Part shown: positions 32,133 through 44,410 of the stretch, piece after piece
How the letters are laid out: the number at the start of each line of letters is the position of its first letter
How positions within the stretch are numbered: the stretch's first letter is position 1
Assembly (NCBI GenBank): GCA_023897205.1
Contig: JAHWDD010000004.1
Location: 930,001-994,000, forward strand
From: Exophiala sp. HKRS030
Lineage: Eukaryota > Ascomycota > Eurotiomycetes > Chaetothyriales > Herpotrichiellaceae
Direction: 5' to 3'
DNA length: 64,000 bases
Notes under the pieces: model-generated
Seen by the model: only the letters and a program-made list of their open reading frames with translations
The model's database searches: none
What the model was told of the DNA's origin: nothing
Position numbers and translations under genes: made by a program

Positions 32133-34254
32133 TCACAACTTCGCCTTCCCCTGACTACTACTAGTACTACTACTACTACTACTGTTGCTGTTGTTGTTGC
32201 TTCTGCTACGCAGCCACCTCTCCCTCTCCAACCTCTTCAAATCGGCCCTCTTGATCTTGCCACTAATAGTCTTAGGCAAGAACGTTGCGTCGACAAACTC
32301 GATCTTTCGCGGATATTTGTACGGCGCGGCGTTCTTCTTGCAGAAGTCTTGTAATTCCTTCATCAACGCTTCATCCGCTGCTTCTTTGTTGTTGCCGTTG
32401 CTCTTGTCACGCGCCTCTTTGAGCTTCTTGGCGCTCGACTCGGTTAGCACGATGAAGGCTTTGACGACTTCGTCGCGTGCCGCGTCGGGCGATGCCACGA
32501 CTGCGGATTCGACGACCGACGGGTGCAGTTTGAGTGTTGATTCGACTTCGAAGGGCCTGGTTGCGTGTGTTAGAAGGGTTGGAGGAGGGTGGGTGCTATG
32601 CTGCGGATGGGGCATGGCCGATGGGATGAGTTGGACTCCTTTCTTGGATCGTGGTTTGGGCTTGAGATGGGGGAAAGGGGGGAAGAGAACGGTCGGAACA
32701 GTGCGGCACTGGCTGAGGGGGAACGGAGATGCCATGCGAAGGAAGAGGAAGAGGAAAGCGAAGACGAGGGAGAGGCGACTCACCTATCCGATAACCACTA
32801 GAATTAATAACATCGTCGCCTCTTCCGACAAACCAGAAATATCCATCCTTGTCCCTCCAAGCGCGGTCTCCCGTGATATAGTACCTCTTCCCATTAGGGA
32901 ACGTCTTGACTCTATCATCAACGACTCCCGTCTCACGATCAATGTAGCCCTGGAAAATGCCAAAGAACCTCTCCTCGTCGACACCACGGCCTCCCTCTCC
33001 CTTCCCTTCTGATGGAGAGACATCAATCGCAATATCCCCCTCAACGCCATCAGCGCTCAAACTCCCATCTTCATTCACAACGACCAGCGGCACACCGGGC
33101 ACGGGCTTGCCCATACTGCCCGGCCTTACGGGGTTTGCCTTCTGATTCGCACATATGACGATCGTCTCCGTCTGGCCATAGGCATCGAAGATCTCGATAT
33201 TACCACCCGTCATGGCCTTCCACGTCGTGATGACGCTCTCGTTCAACGGCTCGCCTGCGCCGCAGCAATGAGTTAACGCTCGAGGTTTGTTCCGTTCGAA
33301 GATGTTGCGCGATTCGTCGAGGACGAGCTGTCTGTATACCGTGGGCGGCGCGCATAGCGTAGTGATAGGGAAGCGGTGGAGGACAGTGAGGGTGCGGCGT
33401 GGGTCGAATGCGAGTCGGTCGTCGTGCACGAAGAGTGTTGCGCCACAGTTCCACGTGCTGAAGAATGACCATGCGGCTTTTGCCCAGCCTTGTTCCGACA
33501 GGTTCCAGTAGATCTTGCCGGGGGACAGGTCGAGCCAGTGTATGCCCGTCAGCGCGTGTGCTAATGGGTACGAGGTCTGCGTGTGGAGGACTACTTTTGG
33601 CGGGCCTGTCGTGCCGGATGTGAAGAACGTGAGCGCCGGGCTGGTAGGGGTCAAGGTGGCAGGAGTCGTGAAGGGGGTGTTGGGTGCTGAAGTCAGAGCG
33701 GCGTGGAAGTCGATGATGTCTGCTGTGCCACCGCCAGCACGTCTACTGGATTCACTGTTTGCCTTCGCTGACGGCACAGCACCCTCAATTTGCACCACGA
33801 CCCTCAGATCCGGACACCGATCCCTGACGGCCAGACATTTCTTGACAGCAACCTCATCGCCGATGAACGCCGCAGCTTTAGAAACCAGCAATCTGGCTTC
33901 GATGTCACGATCGACCAGCAATGTCGTGCATGGACACAAGATAATCCCCGCGCGTAGACAAGCTGTGGCAATTTCCCACCAGGCCGGGATCCGCGACGAG
34001 ATCAAAATGCATGTCTCGCCTTGCTTGATGCCGAGTGTCTTGGTTAGTAGGTGTGCGATGCGGTGCGACTGGCGCGAGAAATGGCTGTAGGTCAGTTGCC
34101 GACTAGTATCAAGAGTTTGTGATGTCCAGTATAGGGCGATGGCTGATGGTGACTCCCGCGACCAGTAGTCGACAACATGGGTTGCGAAGTTGAAAGATTT
34201 CGGTAGCCGTGTGGGGGAGATGGGGACTGGGGATGAAGAAGTGGAGGGGGACAT
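32133..34254 (-). CDS. Acyl-CoA synthetase of the medium-chain type with a peroxisomal signal (one apparent 1-nt deletion)
   Basis: This is an adenylate-forming enzyme that activates a carboxylic acid to its CoA thioester via acyl-AMP. Motifs are [18 protein letters not shown] (P-loop), [30 protein letters not shown] with [14 protein letters not shown], and the C-terminal catalytic Lys region [16 protein letters not shown]. Overall arrangement resembles ACSM-type medium-chain synthetases. Exons are 34254-32784 and 32556-32133; the intron is 227 nt. Frame at the junction works only if one base is missing in a G3/C3 run (32553-32555), which then gives GYRIGPFEVES and 632 codons exactly. The protein ends in GKAKL; AKL fits the PTS1 consensus. 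Just before it a Ser/Asn stretch is encoded by a trinucleotide repeat. The ATG at 34254 replaces an earlier in-frame TTG. Confidence 0.88.
32155..32215. repeat. Trinucleotide repeats encoding Ser/Asn run near the acyl-CoA synthetase C-terminus
   Basis: Imperfect TAC/ACT repeats followed by TTG-type repeats on the plus strand, read on the minus strand as a run of Asn then Ser. Length variation here would change the linker in front of the PTS1 without altering the frame. Confidence 0.8.
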
Positions 34255-35319
34255 GCCGAAGTCACTAGGGATTATATAAGTAAATAGCAATGGTTAATTA
34301 ATTGACTTCTGTGTATGAGATGTAGCTGTGCGGTGGAAATAGTTCGAAATCCTATCTCAGTAACATCTCTACATCAGTTATAGACACCACTAGAAAGAAG
34401 AGGAGGAAAGAGTATATCGTAAGAAGTCATAGAATCGGCCAAAGGACAACCGGAAGGATTTCGTATGGGGTATCAACGTATCAACGGGATCTAAGCCGTG
34501 ACGGCCCGTGAACAAACCTCCAGGTACTTATGCCTACTCGTAAAAAGGCTGGGCTAAACTCCGCTTTTTCGACATGCGACTAACTTAAAGATTCTAGAAT
34601 GTTAGATAATGGGGAAGCTCCAAAACCGGAAGCCGAGACACTTCCATGTCGTTGGACTGATTGTACGGGACTTTCTGGTACCTGGATTTTAGATCTCCGG
34701 ACCCGGGAACATCCTCAAGAATAGAAAACTATCGACGAGGGAGGCAATTGAAGTTGGTTGAAAATCAATCGTCTTTGTCGACGTGAACATTTGGATATAT
34801 GGATTGAACAATGGATCGATGAATCATGCCTCTCTAGTTCATCCTTTTTTGAGTTCCCCTCCAATCCTTTATTGGCATGAATGAATCATACTTTAGGTCG
34901 TGTCTTCAATCATGCGCGAAGAGTAATCACCACCTAAAACACTTATATCCAAGAATGTCTCACCAATGAGACACGGATATAAGAGATGCAAGATATGTCT
35001 TTTTTCCTTTCCCCACAGATAACGCCGGGCAAAGACCTGAAGACCTTGCGAATGCTGGTATTAATATTATAAATTCGTCTCCCATCCCCAATTAGCATCC
35101 CCTTATAAAAGAAACTAAAGAAAACTCGTCGTGGTGGGGTATCACTGATGACTGTTGGGTGGATTGATAAAAGACTGCCGCATGGTCAAATGCAGACCCA
35201 AACTCGATCCGTTGGGTAGTGTTTATGCTAGACCAGAAATAAGGCTTGAGTGTAGTTGTTCGGAGGATTTTGTCGCAAGATCCAAGAGACGGCGCATGCC
35301 AAAACTAGGGCTAGGACTA
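34255..35319. other. Intergenic region, no gene seen
   Basis: About 1.06 kb between two minus-strand genes. It should hold the acyl-CoA synthetase promoter and the areB 3' UTR. The sequence is moderately AT-rich with no credible open frames. A GTTCGAAATCC at about 34342 recalls a tRNA B box but no A box or cloverleaf fits. Confidence 0.5.
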
Positions 35320-37384
35320 TTAATCCTGTGGTTCATTCGATAATCGTGGTCGTTTAGAAGGTTGTTCTTGGTCGTTATAATCTTGAAATTGTCTTTGCAT
35401 CTCATTCAATTTTCGTTTTAGTTCGTCCCGTTCCCGTAGAACTTGGTCGAGTTCATTCCGTAGGTTGGTTTCGTTATCTGAGTAGACCATATTGATAACT
35501 TCCAGCTCGGATACTCGAGTCCGCAAGTTTGTGTTGGCAGTGGCGAGTTGATCGTAGGTCATTGGGGCTTCAACATGGCGATCCTGAATGGAGACTGCGT
35601 TGGGCGAATGGTTGTTCAAGTTTAGTGCGGGTAACGAGGGTGAGCCATTATATTGATCGTGGAGGCCCACACCGTCGAATAGATGTTGTGGCGCGATATT
35701 GGGATCGTGGACACCTGGAGTACCGGTTCTCGAAATGGGTGAATGTGAACGATCTGAGGTGACAGATGTGGCCATCTGAGATACGCGACGGTGAGGGTTA
35801 ATGCCGTTGAGAGCTGCGACGTCTGTTTGAGAAGCGGGGAGGCCATTGGTCTCAAACTGGAGTAGACAAGGTTAGCATGCGCCATGAGAAGTCAGAGGGT
35901 TGCGACGCAAGTGCGAATATCCATCTTGTGGTCAAGTAACTAAGCGGATGTATTGCCTGGACATTAAGGCATCAACAAGGTGCGACTCACCTTTTTCTTG
36001 GGACCTTGATTGGCAGTTTTGACTCGATTGCGACTTTTGATAACGTCTGTCTTTAGACTAATTGGGCGCGGCCTTCCATGTAACTTGAGAAAAAGTCCGC
36101 AGGCATTGCAGAGGACGGAGCCGGCTTCATCGCGTCTCCATAATGGAGTTGTGGAGGTCTGGCAATTCTGACATACGGGCTGTGAAAATGGTAAATTGTG
36201 GTCAGCAATGGCACCTGGTAAGGATGCGGCCATATTTTGGCGGGTGTAGTAATGAAAGGATTTGGAGAGGGCGGAGGATTGTCGACGATAAGAAATCAGA
36301 TAAAGAAAAAAAGGTCAAGGTCGGGGGGTTGACTCCGAAATGTGGATGAGGGGTCACGGGGGTGAAGTTGGACGGTGAGCTTAGGAAGGAGCGGGAGTGG
36401 GTGTAACCGTATCATGGTTGCTCCTGCCCTTTCAACCAGCCAACCAACCAAGGAGCCCGTGAAAGAAGCAAGAGCGATGGGGGATGTAAGTGAGGGACTT
36501 GGGGACTTTGGGGTGGGTGGACTTTTGGTTCGAGAGTGCAGCGGTAGTGCAAAGCGTGGGTGCGGGTGCAGTGCAGGTACCGCCTGCCCTTGCAAGTTTT
36601 TTAACTCGAATACTCGTAGTTGCCACTTTCTTCTGCCCACACCCCCAAGTGGCAAGAGCAGTCAGTCTGTGCAGGTTTCGGCCACTGCCTGATGGCGCCA
36701 TAAACGCACAACGTCTCAGAGCCTTCTACAGGACTTGGCACTCTCTCCCGGCAGGGTTCACCGCAAAACCTCGAATCATACGAACTCAACACTCAACTTA
36801 CCGGAGCACTTCCTGATATTCCAGGTGTAGGAATGGGTGGCATCATGCCAGGCAAACTCAGAGGGGATGATCCATAACTTCCAAATGCCCTACATTCCCG
36901 TTAGCCTTTGTTGCTATTCCCGAGCTTCTTGTCTATTGTGACTGATGGAAATGTACCTGAGTGACGGCGGGGTAGCAGCCAGCGATGTCAAGGATGAGAG
37001 TCCTGGTAGAGCAGGTCTTGGTTCCGAATGATATTCTCTTTCTCCGAGACCAACACTCACACTGCGTGTGTGGAATTGTGGTTGACTGAGGAAAAGACTG
37101 CTGGTACTTGGGAGAACGGTGGACGACGGTCGCGATATCTCCTTTCCAAAAGCTGCTGAAGGTGGCAAAGGTGAGACTCCTCGGTACTGATTGCTCCTCG
37201 AACTGCTGTATTCCTCCAATCTTGAATCATGCAAAGGCGTGGATGGAGGTCGATATGGAGGGTCAAGGACCGAGCCTCGAAAGAGCGGTGTTGCAACTGC
37301 GGAAGCCGTGGTCGCTGTGGTGAGAGACCAGTACGTGGTCTCAGCGAATATCGGGATAAAGAGAGGACGGCGTGAGTGGCCAAT
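35320..37384 (-). CDS. areB: AreB/ASD-4-type GATA transcription factor with C-terminal coiled coil
   Basis: A single GATA finger ([20 protein letters not shown], then [20 protein letters not shown]) is followed by [16 protein letters not shown] and, at the C-terminus, a leucine-zipper-like coiled coil ([19 protein letters not shown] to [13 protein letters not shown]). That combination defines AreB/ASD-4, a regulator linked to nitrogen metabolism and development. Proposed exons for a long form are an upstream open exon ending at 36957, 36889-36802, 36179-35991 and 35856-35320, all GT-AG and phase-consistent. The upstream exon is open from 37384 but contains no in-frame ATG. A short form can start at ATG 36233, inside the 622-nt intron, reading [20 protein letters not shown] into the finger and giving 259 residues. 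The 5' end is therefore uncertain. Confidence 0.85.
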
Positions 37385-39931
37385 TCAATGAGCAGGTATC
37401 AATCAATTAACGAGCGACAACGACGACGATGATGGTGGCCGAGAAAATGGTAAGAACCAAGAGGCGATTAAATGAATGTGTGAATATGCAACGACGATAA
37501 CGAGTGTCATGAAACGGAGGAGACGATTAACAAGTGACCACCGACTATCGATAGTTGCGAGCCTCAAGGCTTTTGGATTGTCCAATACAATCTGCCAGTC
37601 AGGGGGGCTTGAATCTTGATCAAGCAAAGACTCAAGAAACCCTGGCGAAGAGGATATTGGTCCCGCCCGTCAAGCTAAGACCGTGTCTAATTGCGTCGTG
37701 TCTGACGGAGCTTGGACGCGTCTCTCGAGATGACGCTGATATAATGTGTACCAGAGTCGATTGTGCGTTTGTCTCCTTGATCCAGTGATATCCTCGGCCA
37801 ACAGTCACAGAGGAATTATTGAAGCTGGCGACTTGCGGCGAAACAGATGACTGAACCGACTCAAGAAAACTCTGGTTCCAACATGTCGACTTCGACATGG
37901 AGCACAGAATGAGGATTCTGATAAGGAGACTGGCTTAGATTGGCGGTCTCGCAAATCTGGGGAAATGGTCTGTAAAATTGGCCAATTTCATCATGTGGGT
38001 ATCGATTAGCTCAACGACCCCTTTTTGCACAACCGGTCACTGGTCAGCATTGAGCAGTAAGTCCAGCACACGACAGATGATTGAGCGGGACCGACCGCTT
38101 TGGACATTGACATTGACGTGTGACTCTGGGACGTTAAACATGTATAACTTGTAAGATTTGACTAGATCCTGACTTGAGTATACTGGAAAATCAGCATAGT
38201 TGTTGGCTGTGACTTGTCGTTGGATGAAGACGAAGCGGAAGAGTGTGTGGCAACCTTAAAAGTCCACTTCAGGTAATCAAGTGTCCCGACAGTGGCCGCC
38301 CCCTCAGGGCGCGTAAAGTCTTTTCTCGTGCTTGGCATACAAATTGTGCACACACGCTGCACATCGCTGTACATAGTACATTCCTACGCATCATCGACTA
38401 CCTACTACCCAGCAACCTCATCTAGAAATCAGGCAAGCATGTTTGTAACAGCAAGACTCATGATACTCTGAAACACGAAACCGACGTGGTTCAATGCAGA
38501 GAGCTTGGGATCTACTCTCCATGTCTGCCCCTTAAAGAAGTGGTGGTAATCACCTTGTTGGCAGTGGCTGCAGAGGTTGAAAGCCCATCTCATGGGAGCG
38601 TTGGAAGGCCGAGGGGGTGTAGAGCATGGTACCCGGGAGTATCTACGGGCGTCCCACGGGCGTCCCAAGGCGTCCAATCCACAAAGAACCGTGATTGACA
38701 TGAACCAATGCTGGGCTCGGAACTTGGTTATGCTTAAAAATAAAGTGACACCTCGCAATTGCGCCCCCTTGCTTTCGGAGAATCGGAGCACATGGTCACA
38801 CGCTAAGTAGCCTCTACGGAGTACTTAGTAAGTCATTATTAGTTAGTAGCTTGTGCCCTAAGGAGCCATGTCCCATGGGCTTATCTTTACGAGCCCCCGA
38901 CGTTACACCTTTGGGGCGCCTCGGACTCCCAATAGGCCACAAAGCCACTCAACAGTCAAGCCCCAAGCAACAATCGTCGAGGCGGTCTCGAGGCACGTGG
39001 TCGGTGGTCGGTGATCAGTGATCAGTGATCAGCCGTCATCCTCCTTTCTTCTCATCTCGACATTTGACCTGGAGATGAATGTCGATCAAACCTACCTTCA
39101 AGTTTTAATGCACCTACGCACCCTACTTAATAATTAGCCTCGGAATTGAATCCATCTCCTGTCATAATGCGAGTCAACAATCTCCATGGTTATTGCCAAG
39201 TGGTTCTGTATGTCCAACAAATTGGCCGACTCCATCCAGCAGACATCACGTACTTTTAGACCCATGCCAATCGATCTGTGATTGTCTGATAGGCTCTATC
39301 GTAGGCGTCAATCCGAAACCCTTTGGCCCACCTGGACGCTAAACAATAACCATGCCAATTATGCCATGTGTCCCCTTATGATGGGCAGGAGGAGACTGGT
39401 ACGAAGCTGAACCCCGAGAGTGCAATCTGCCTCTGCCTCTCCCTGCAGTATTGTGTACTACTCCTTACTCCACCGGAGCCTCAGCCTTGACTTACCTAAT
39501 AGGCCCCTAAGCCTTGTGTGCCTGGCCCTCGGGCCTTCCCACCAATGTCGTTTAGGCACCGTCAAGTACCCTAACAGGACCACGTAGGAACCACGAGCAC
39601 CCAACCAACTGCCCTATCTAACGACATTCTGGTTAGCAACAACATGACCTCCCGGCGCTCACGTCTTCTCCAACACTCCAACTCAAAGTCACGAGTCATT
39701 GCGGCTCTCGTGTACCCGAGACTCCGAATAAGCATTCCTTGTGCAAGGCACCAAAACTCCTCTTCCGTCTGGTCGTCAATGTGGCTTGATCTCAACAACT
39801 AGTTCCAGTCATCCTTCTTCTGCCATATTTTTGGTGTGATCGCAGCCACTGACAAACTTGCCATGGCACATGATTCAAAAACAAACTCCCATTAAATCTA
39901 TCCTTCAAACCCGCCTAATTTGTCCACAACC
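37385..39931. other. Long intergenic region between divergent areB and lsb6
   Basis: About 2.5 kb with no gene I can support. It should carry both promoters. Three tandem GTGATCA copies occur at 39011-39031. Long upstream regions are common for regulatory genes such as areB. Confidence 0.5.
39011..39031. repeat. Tandem repeat, 3 x GTGATCA
   Basis: Three exact 7-bp copies about 0.9 kb upstream of lsb6. Possibly a chance microsatellite; the palindromic TGATCA core could be a factor site. Confidence 0.7.
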
Positions 39932-42366
39932 ATGCCCTCGCGTCAGAGGCCGGCAGCTTCAGGTTACGCCCGACTTGCACAGGCCGACGATGATGAAGGG
40001 CCATTGACCGATGATTCTGGAGACGAAGAATATTCTCGCACGCCGCTCACCACACGCTATGCCTCCATACAACCTGCTCCAAGAGAGGCCATGCGCCCAG
40101 GGACAACCTCACATCCTCGTAGAAGACCAAATCGCCGCATGAGGAGTAACTCCTCCGGAGTCGACATAAAAGCTATCAACGCCCGATTAGAGAGGTGGGC
40201 TGAAGAAATCGCGTCCAAATTCAAAATAAGTTCAGTCAAAGGGAAGACGCAGGAGGAGGAACATCTGGAAATACACCATTCCGTCTTTCAGGCGCCACCT
40301 GGAGTCCGTCCCTACACTGCTCAACAACTTCATGCCTACTCCGCCGCAAGAACGGACCGCATGACCAAGGAACAATTCGATGACGTTGTTGAATCTGTTC
40401 ATGTCGCCATCGAACTCGGTACCCACCCTAAGATGATCTCGCAAGGGAGTTCCGGCAGCTATTTCGCCCGCAACAGCGAGGGAAAAGTGGTTGGAGTGTT
40501 CAAACCAAAAGACGAAGAACCATACGCTTCAAGAAACCCAAAGTGGACAAAATGGATTCACCGAAACCTTTTCCCTTTCTTCTTCGGACGAGCATGTCTC
40601 ATTCCCAATTTATCCTATGTCTCCGAAGCCGCCGCTTATGTCCTTGATAACCAATTACGAACCTACATCGTCCCTTACACGGACATTGTCTGGCTATCTT
40701 CGAAATCCTTCTACTACGACTTCTGGGAACGGAACAGTAATTGGAGAGGGAAAAAAAGTCTTCCAGCCAAAGTGGGCAGCTTTCAAGTCTTTCTAAAGGG
40801 ATTCAAAGATGCCAACATCTTTCTACGAGAAAACCCGTGGCCAGATCAGAATACCGATTTCCGAGCAGACCTCGAACATACAAGAAAGAGACGGCCACTA
40901 GCAACGTGTATTCCTGGCGGAACACAATCAGATGATGAAGATGGGCCACCTCCACGAATAACATCTCCTATGCCACAAGAATCAACCCCAAATTCCAGTG
41001 GACACCAACCTTGAAACAGGCTTTCAGGGAAGAGCTGGAGAAACTCGTCATTTTGGATTATATTATGCGAAACACAGATCGAGGATTGGACAATTGGATG
41101 ATCAAAATTGACTGGAAATCCGAAGAGGTTTCCATAGTGGCAGAACCACCAAAACCGAATGGAGCAACACAGTATGCCGATCCAGGACCAGGACCTCGTC
41201 CAGTCTCAGTAAGCCCAAGACCAGAATCAAATACCTCGAGACCGTACAAAAGATATGAAGCAATGGAAAGTCGGTCTGGAACGCCTTCAAACGCTAAAGA
41301 TGACCGTGTCCCGTCGATAACATTGGGTGCCATCGACAACAGCTTGTCCTGGCCATGGAAACATCCCGATGCCGTGAGTTCCCCATTTCTCGTCTCTTTT
41401 TGACCAAACTGACAAAGTCTACAGTGGCGAAGCTTTCCATTTGGCTGGCTCTTCCTTCCAGTCTCACTAATCGGACAACCCTTCTCTCAAAAGACACGTG
41501 ATCATTTCCTGCCTCTCCTAACCTCGACAGCCTGGTGGAGCGAGACACAGCTAGCTCTTCGACGAGTTTTCGCCCAAGATGCTGATTTCAAAGAAAGTAT
41601 GTTTGCACGACAAATCGCCGTTATGAAGGGACAGGCTTGGAATGTCGTTGAAACGCTAAAACAAGACGATCATGGTCCATTGGAACTTACTCGACGTACC
41701 CGCGTTTGCGTTTGGGATGATCTCGTTGATGTGCCTGTTGCAATTCCGATGCGAGTTCCCTCTGCTGAAATGAGTCGGCGAAAAGCTCGCGTTGCTCAGC
41801 AAGAAGAAGAGATGGACATCGGAGCGTCATACGCTTCAGCACCACCAAAACAACCTACTCATGATCTTCTTGGATCTCCGACCAGCGAACTCCCCAACCC
41901 CAATAGGTTTGACCTTACTCGTGAAGACACCGCAGGCGATATGTCTTTCTTCCATAGCACTGACGAGAACCACACTACCGACAACATCGCTTCAAGCCCA
42001 CCCCTTACCCGAACGTCATTCGACGCCAAAGACGCGCGCAACAGCCTAGCCAACTCGGCACAAACTCTTCCAACACGACCCTCGACCAAGAAACAATCAC
42101 GCTTCTCCTTTGAATTCCCACGAAATACCGTCATAAGAGGCAGCAATACGATCAACGGGGGTGAGAGTGGAAGCTCTCGACGTCAAAGAAGCATGTCTAC
42201 ACGTAGTGGCAGATATCAAGGCCCTACGGTCATGTACGAGGGTGACGATCTTGAAGGAGACCTTGGTTACGCTGCCGCAAGTGACATGGAAGCAAACAAG
42301 AGGAAAGTCATCGTCGAAAGACTAGAAACGGTCAAGAGTAAAAAGCCGGTCTTCACTTGGTGTTGA
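39932..42366 (+). CDS. lsb6: LSB6-like type II phosphatidylinositol 4-kinase (one apparent 1-nt deletion)
   Basis: A type II PI 4-kinase makes PI4P on endosomal, vacuolar or plasma membranes. Kinase landmarks are QGSSGSYFARNSEGKVVGVF (nucleotide loop), FKPKDEEPYASRNPKWTKW, and the catalytic loop LDYIMRNTDRGLDNWMIK. After the insertion come WRSFPFGWLFLPVSLIGQPF and RTRVCVWDDLVDVPVAIPMR, both conserved. Exons are 39932-41373 and 41425-42366. The frame slips once between 40975 and 40990, most simply in the C4 run at 40985-40988, before FQWTPTLKQAFREELEKL. Adding one base gives 795 codons exactly and no intron fits there. The N-terminal 90 and C-terminal 150 residues are low-complexity. The ATG at 39932 was chosen over an upstream in-frame TTG. 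Confidence 0.9.
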
Positions 42367-43463
42367 TCATGCTACCGTCAGTTTTGTTTTTCACGCGTGG
42401 AGAAAAGGTCGTGGTTCCAATGAAGTCATTTTGAGCGAAGGAGTTTCCATGCATGTGTCTTCAAACTCGCCAATGTTAGGGGAGGTCGGGTTATTGGTCT
42501 TGGTCAATTTGGAAGAGTACACATGGTCAGCGGCATGAGAAACACCTGGGCTTCTAGTTTGAAACAGTACGACAAATACCAAAGCGACATTTACACCTTG
42601 CAAGCTCGTGTTTGCATAATCATACAACACCCGACAGACGGACGTGGTACGAAGCAGGATTTTGTTCACATTCGGCATACTTTCGCACAGCATCGCATCG
42701 CATCACATGAATATGTCACGGCGTGTCACGGGCCGGCAAGCCCGTGCGCGCTTGAGGAGCCCAATGAACAGCAACAATCTTATATCTCTCCTGTTCATTT
42801 TCCCCTTGAAGCATGGCGAAGGACGCCCCGAAAAAAAGGAGGGAAGCATTCAAGGAGGATGGGGGGCGGGAAATGTATCTAAAGATGTCTAGACACAAAA
42901 TCAGATAAACTAAGAACTAAGGGCGCAAAGACCAGAAAGAGACGTGAAAATCAATTATGTTAGACCTAACCAGCCGCAGCCGCAGCCGCAGCCGCAGCTA
43001 CAGCCACAGGATAGGATAGATGGTCTCTGTGAGACAGTGCATTTCATGATTTTGATTTCATTTCATTTCTTCAGTAGCAGTAGAGCGTGGAGGAGTAGTG
43101 TAGTAGAGCGTGGTTGTGTTTGTGGTTGTGTGGTGTACCCGATGTTGACTACCTGGTAGGTATGGACCTCTACAGGGCGGTATCGTGTCGTTCACGCGGT
43201 GTTCGCCTTGAAAATGGAAGATTGGAAGGTTGGAAGTGAAATGCAGATGTGATGTGATGTGGTGGGTATGATTCGCATAGTGAGTAGGAAGCAGTGTTAT
43301 GAAAAGCGCAACACCATGTATATAATTTCCCCCGTATCCGATCCCACCCCTCAACCGGTCGGTTGGGCAGTTCGCAGCATTGTGTTCCTAGATAACTGGC
43401 AACATCAGTTCCCTCTTCAATCTCTGATCACTGAATGCCCCGACAACGCAATCATACAGAGGA
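42367..43463. other. Convergent 3' region between lsb6 and sec17
   Basis: About 1.1 kb without a gene. It includes a CAGCCG microsatellite (from 42971) and GT-rich tracts around 43110-43140 and 43240-43265. Confidence 0.5.
42971..42994. repeat. Microsatellite, 4 x CAGCCG
   Basis: Four exact hexamers followed by the degenerate copies CAGCTA and CAGCCA. Non-coding. Confidence 0.8.
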
Positions 43464-44410
43464 TCACGAGAAATCCTCTTCTTGGCTCTCGATCTTGTTC
43501 TTGACCCGCAACAACAGTGTCGTCTTCCACTTGTCCAACTTGCTCAACGAGTCGAACTGGAACAGTTTATCGGAAAAGCCCTCCTGGTCGCCTTCCTCGA
43601 CGGCACCAATCAGGTCTGTCAGTAGCATGTTCTCTCTGGTACTGGCGAAGGAATTGTCCAGTTCTCGGTATTGGTCGAGCGCGCGTCTTGTGGCGATGTT
43701 GTCGCCGGCAGCGAGGTGGCAGATGCCGGCTTTCAGGAAGTAGTCCTTGACGCTCCAGCGCATCAGGTTGTTGTTCAGGCTGGATTTGGCCACGGTTTCG
43801 AGTTTGTTGATCGCATTGGCGTAGTCGCCTTCTAGGGCTGCCAGGTCTGCGACTTTGAGATATAGTTTGTTGGCGAGGGCTTCGGCGTTGTCGCTCTCGT
43901 ACCACTGTGCTGCTGTCTCGTATGCTTGTAGGGCTTTCTTTTGATCGCCGATCTCTAACTCGTATACCTCTGCTAGGTTCTGTTGGTGTGTCGCGGCACG
44001 TCGGAAGTTGCCTTTGGATGTGTAGTGTTGGATCGCAGTTGCTAGGACTCTGGCGGCGTCGTTGGGTGAGTCTTTGCGGTAGACTTTGAACGCTTCTGTG
44101 AGCGTGTTGGCCATGTCATCGGGCTCGTTGAGTTTGGATTGTTGGATTGAGGCGGCCTTTTCAAACGCTTGACCTGCTTCGATATCTGGAAGAGCATTCA
44201 GGTTAGCATATTGGTGTTCATGAAACAGAATGAGAAGGGATCTGTGGAATGCTAACTTTGTTTCTGCACTCGGAAGGCATTGGCTGCTTGTGTATAGAGA
44301 TCCGCAGCATTTTCCCACTTCTCAGCTCGTCCGCCGAAGAGGCTGAATCCTCCTGTCGCACCCTGTGCCGCCTTATCGGCTTTCTGTAATAAAGCTCGTG
44401 GATCGGCCAT
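43464..44410 (-). CDS. sec17: Alpha-SNAP (SEC17), SNARE disassembly adaptor
   Basis: Alpha-SNAP recruits the AAA+ ATPase NSF/Sec18 to cis-SNARE complexes. The N-terminal exon (44410-44257) encodes ALLQKADKAAQGATGGFSLF with the membrane-binding loop and WENAADLYTQAANAFR. Exon 2 (44185-43464) encodes the TPR-like helical array (AFEKAASIQ, RAATHQQNLAEVYE, YFLKAGICHLAAGD). The C-terminus, KLFQFDSLSKLDKWKTTLLL, is the Sec18-stimulating end. The total is 291 residues, the family's usual length. The donor GTTAGC is non-consensus after GT, but the phase and the conserved junction support it. Confidence 0.95.

Noticed and set aside
34325..34365. GTTCGAAATCC resembling a tRNA B box
   Set aside because: No A box at the right distance and no acceptor-stem pairing; not a tRNA.
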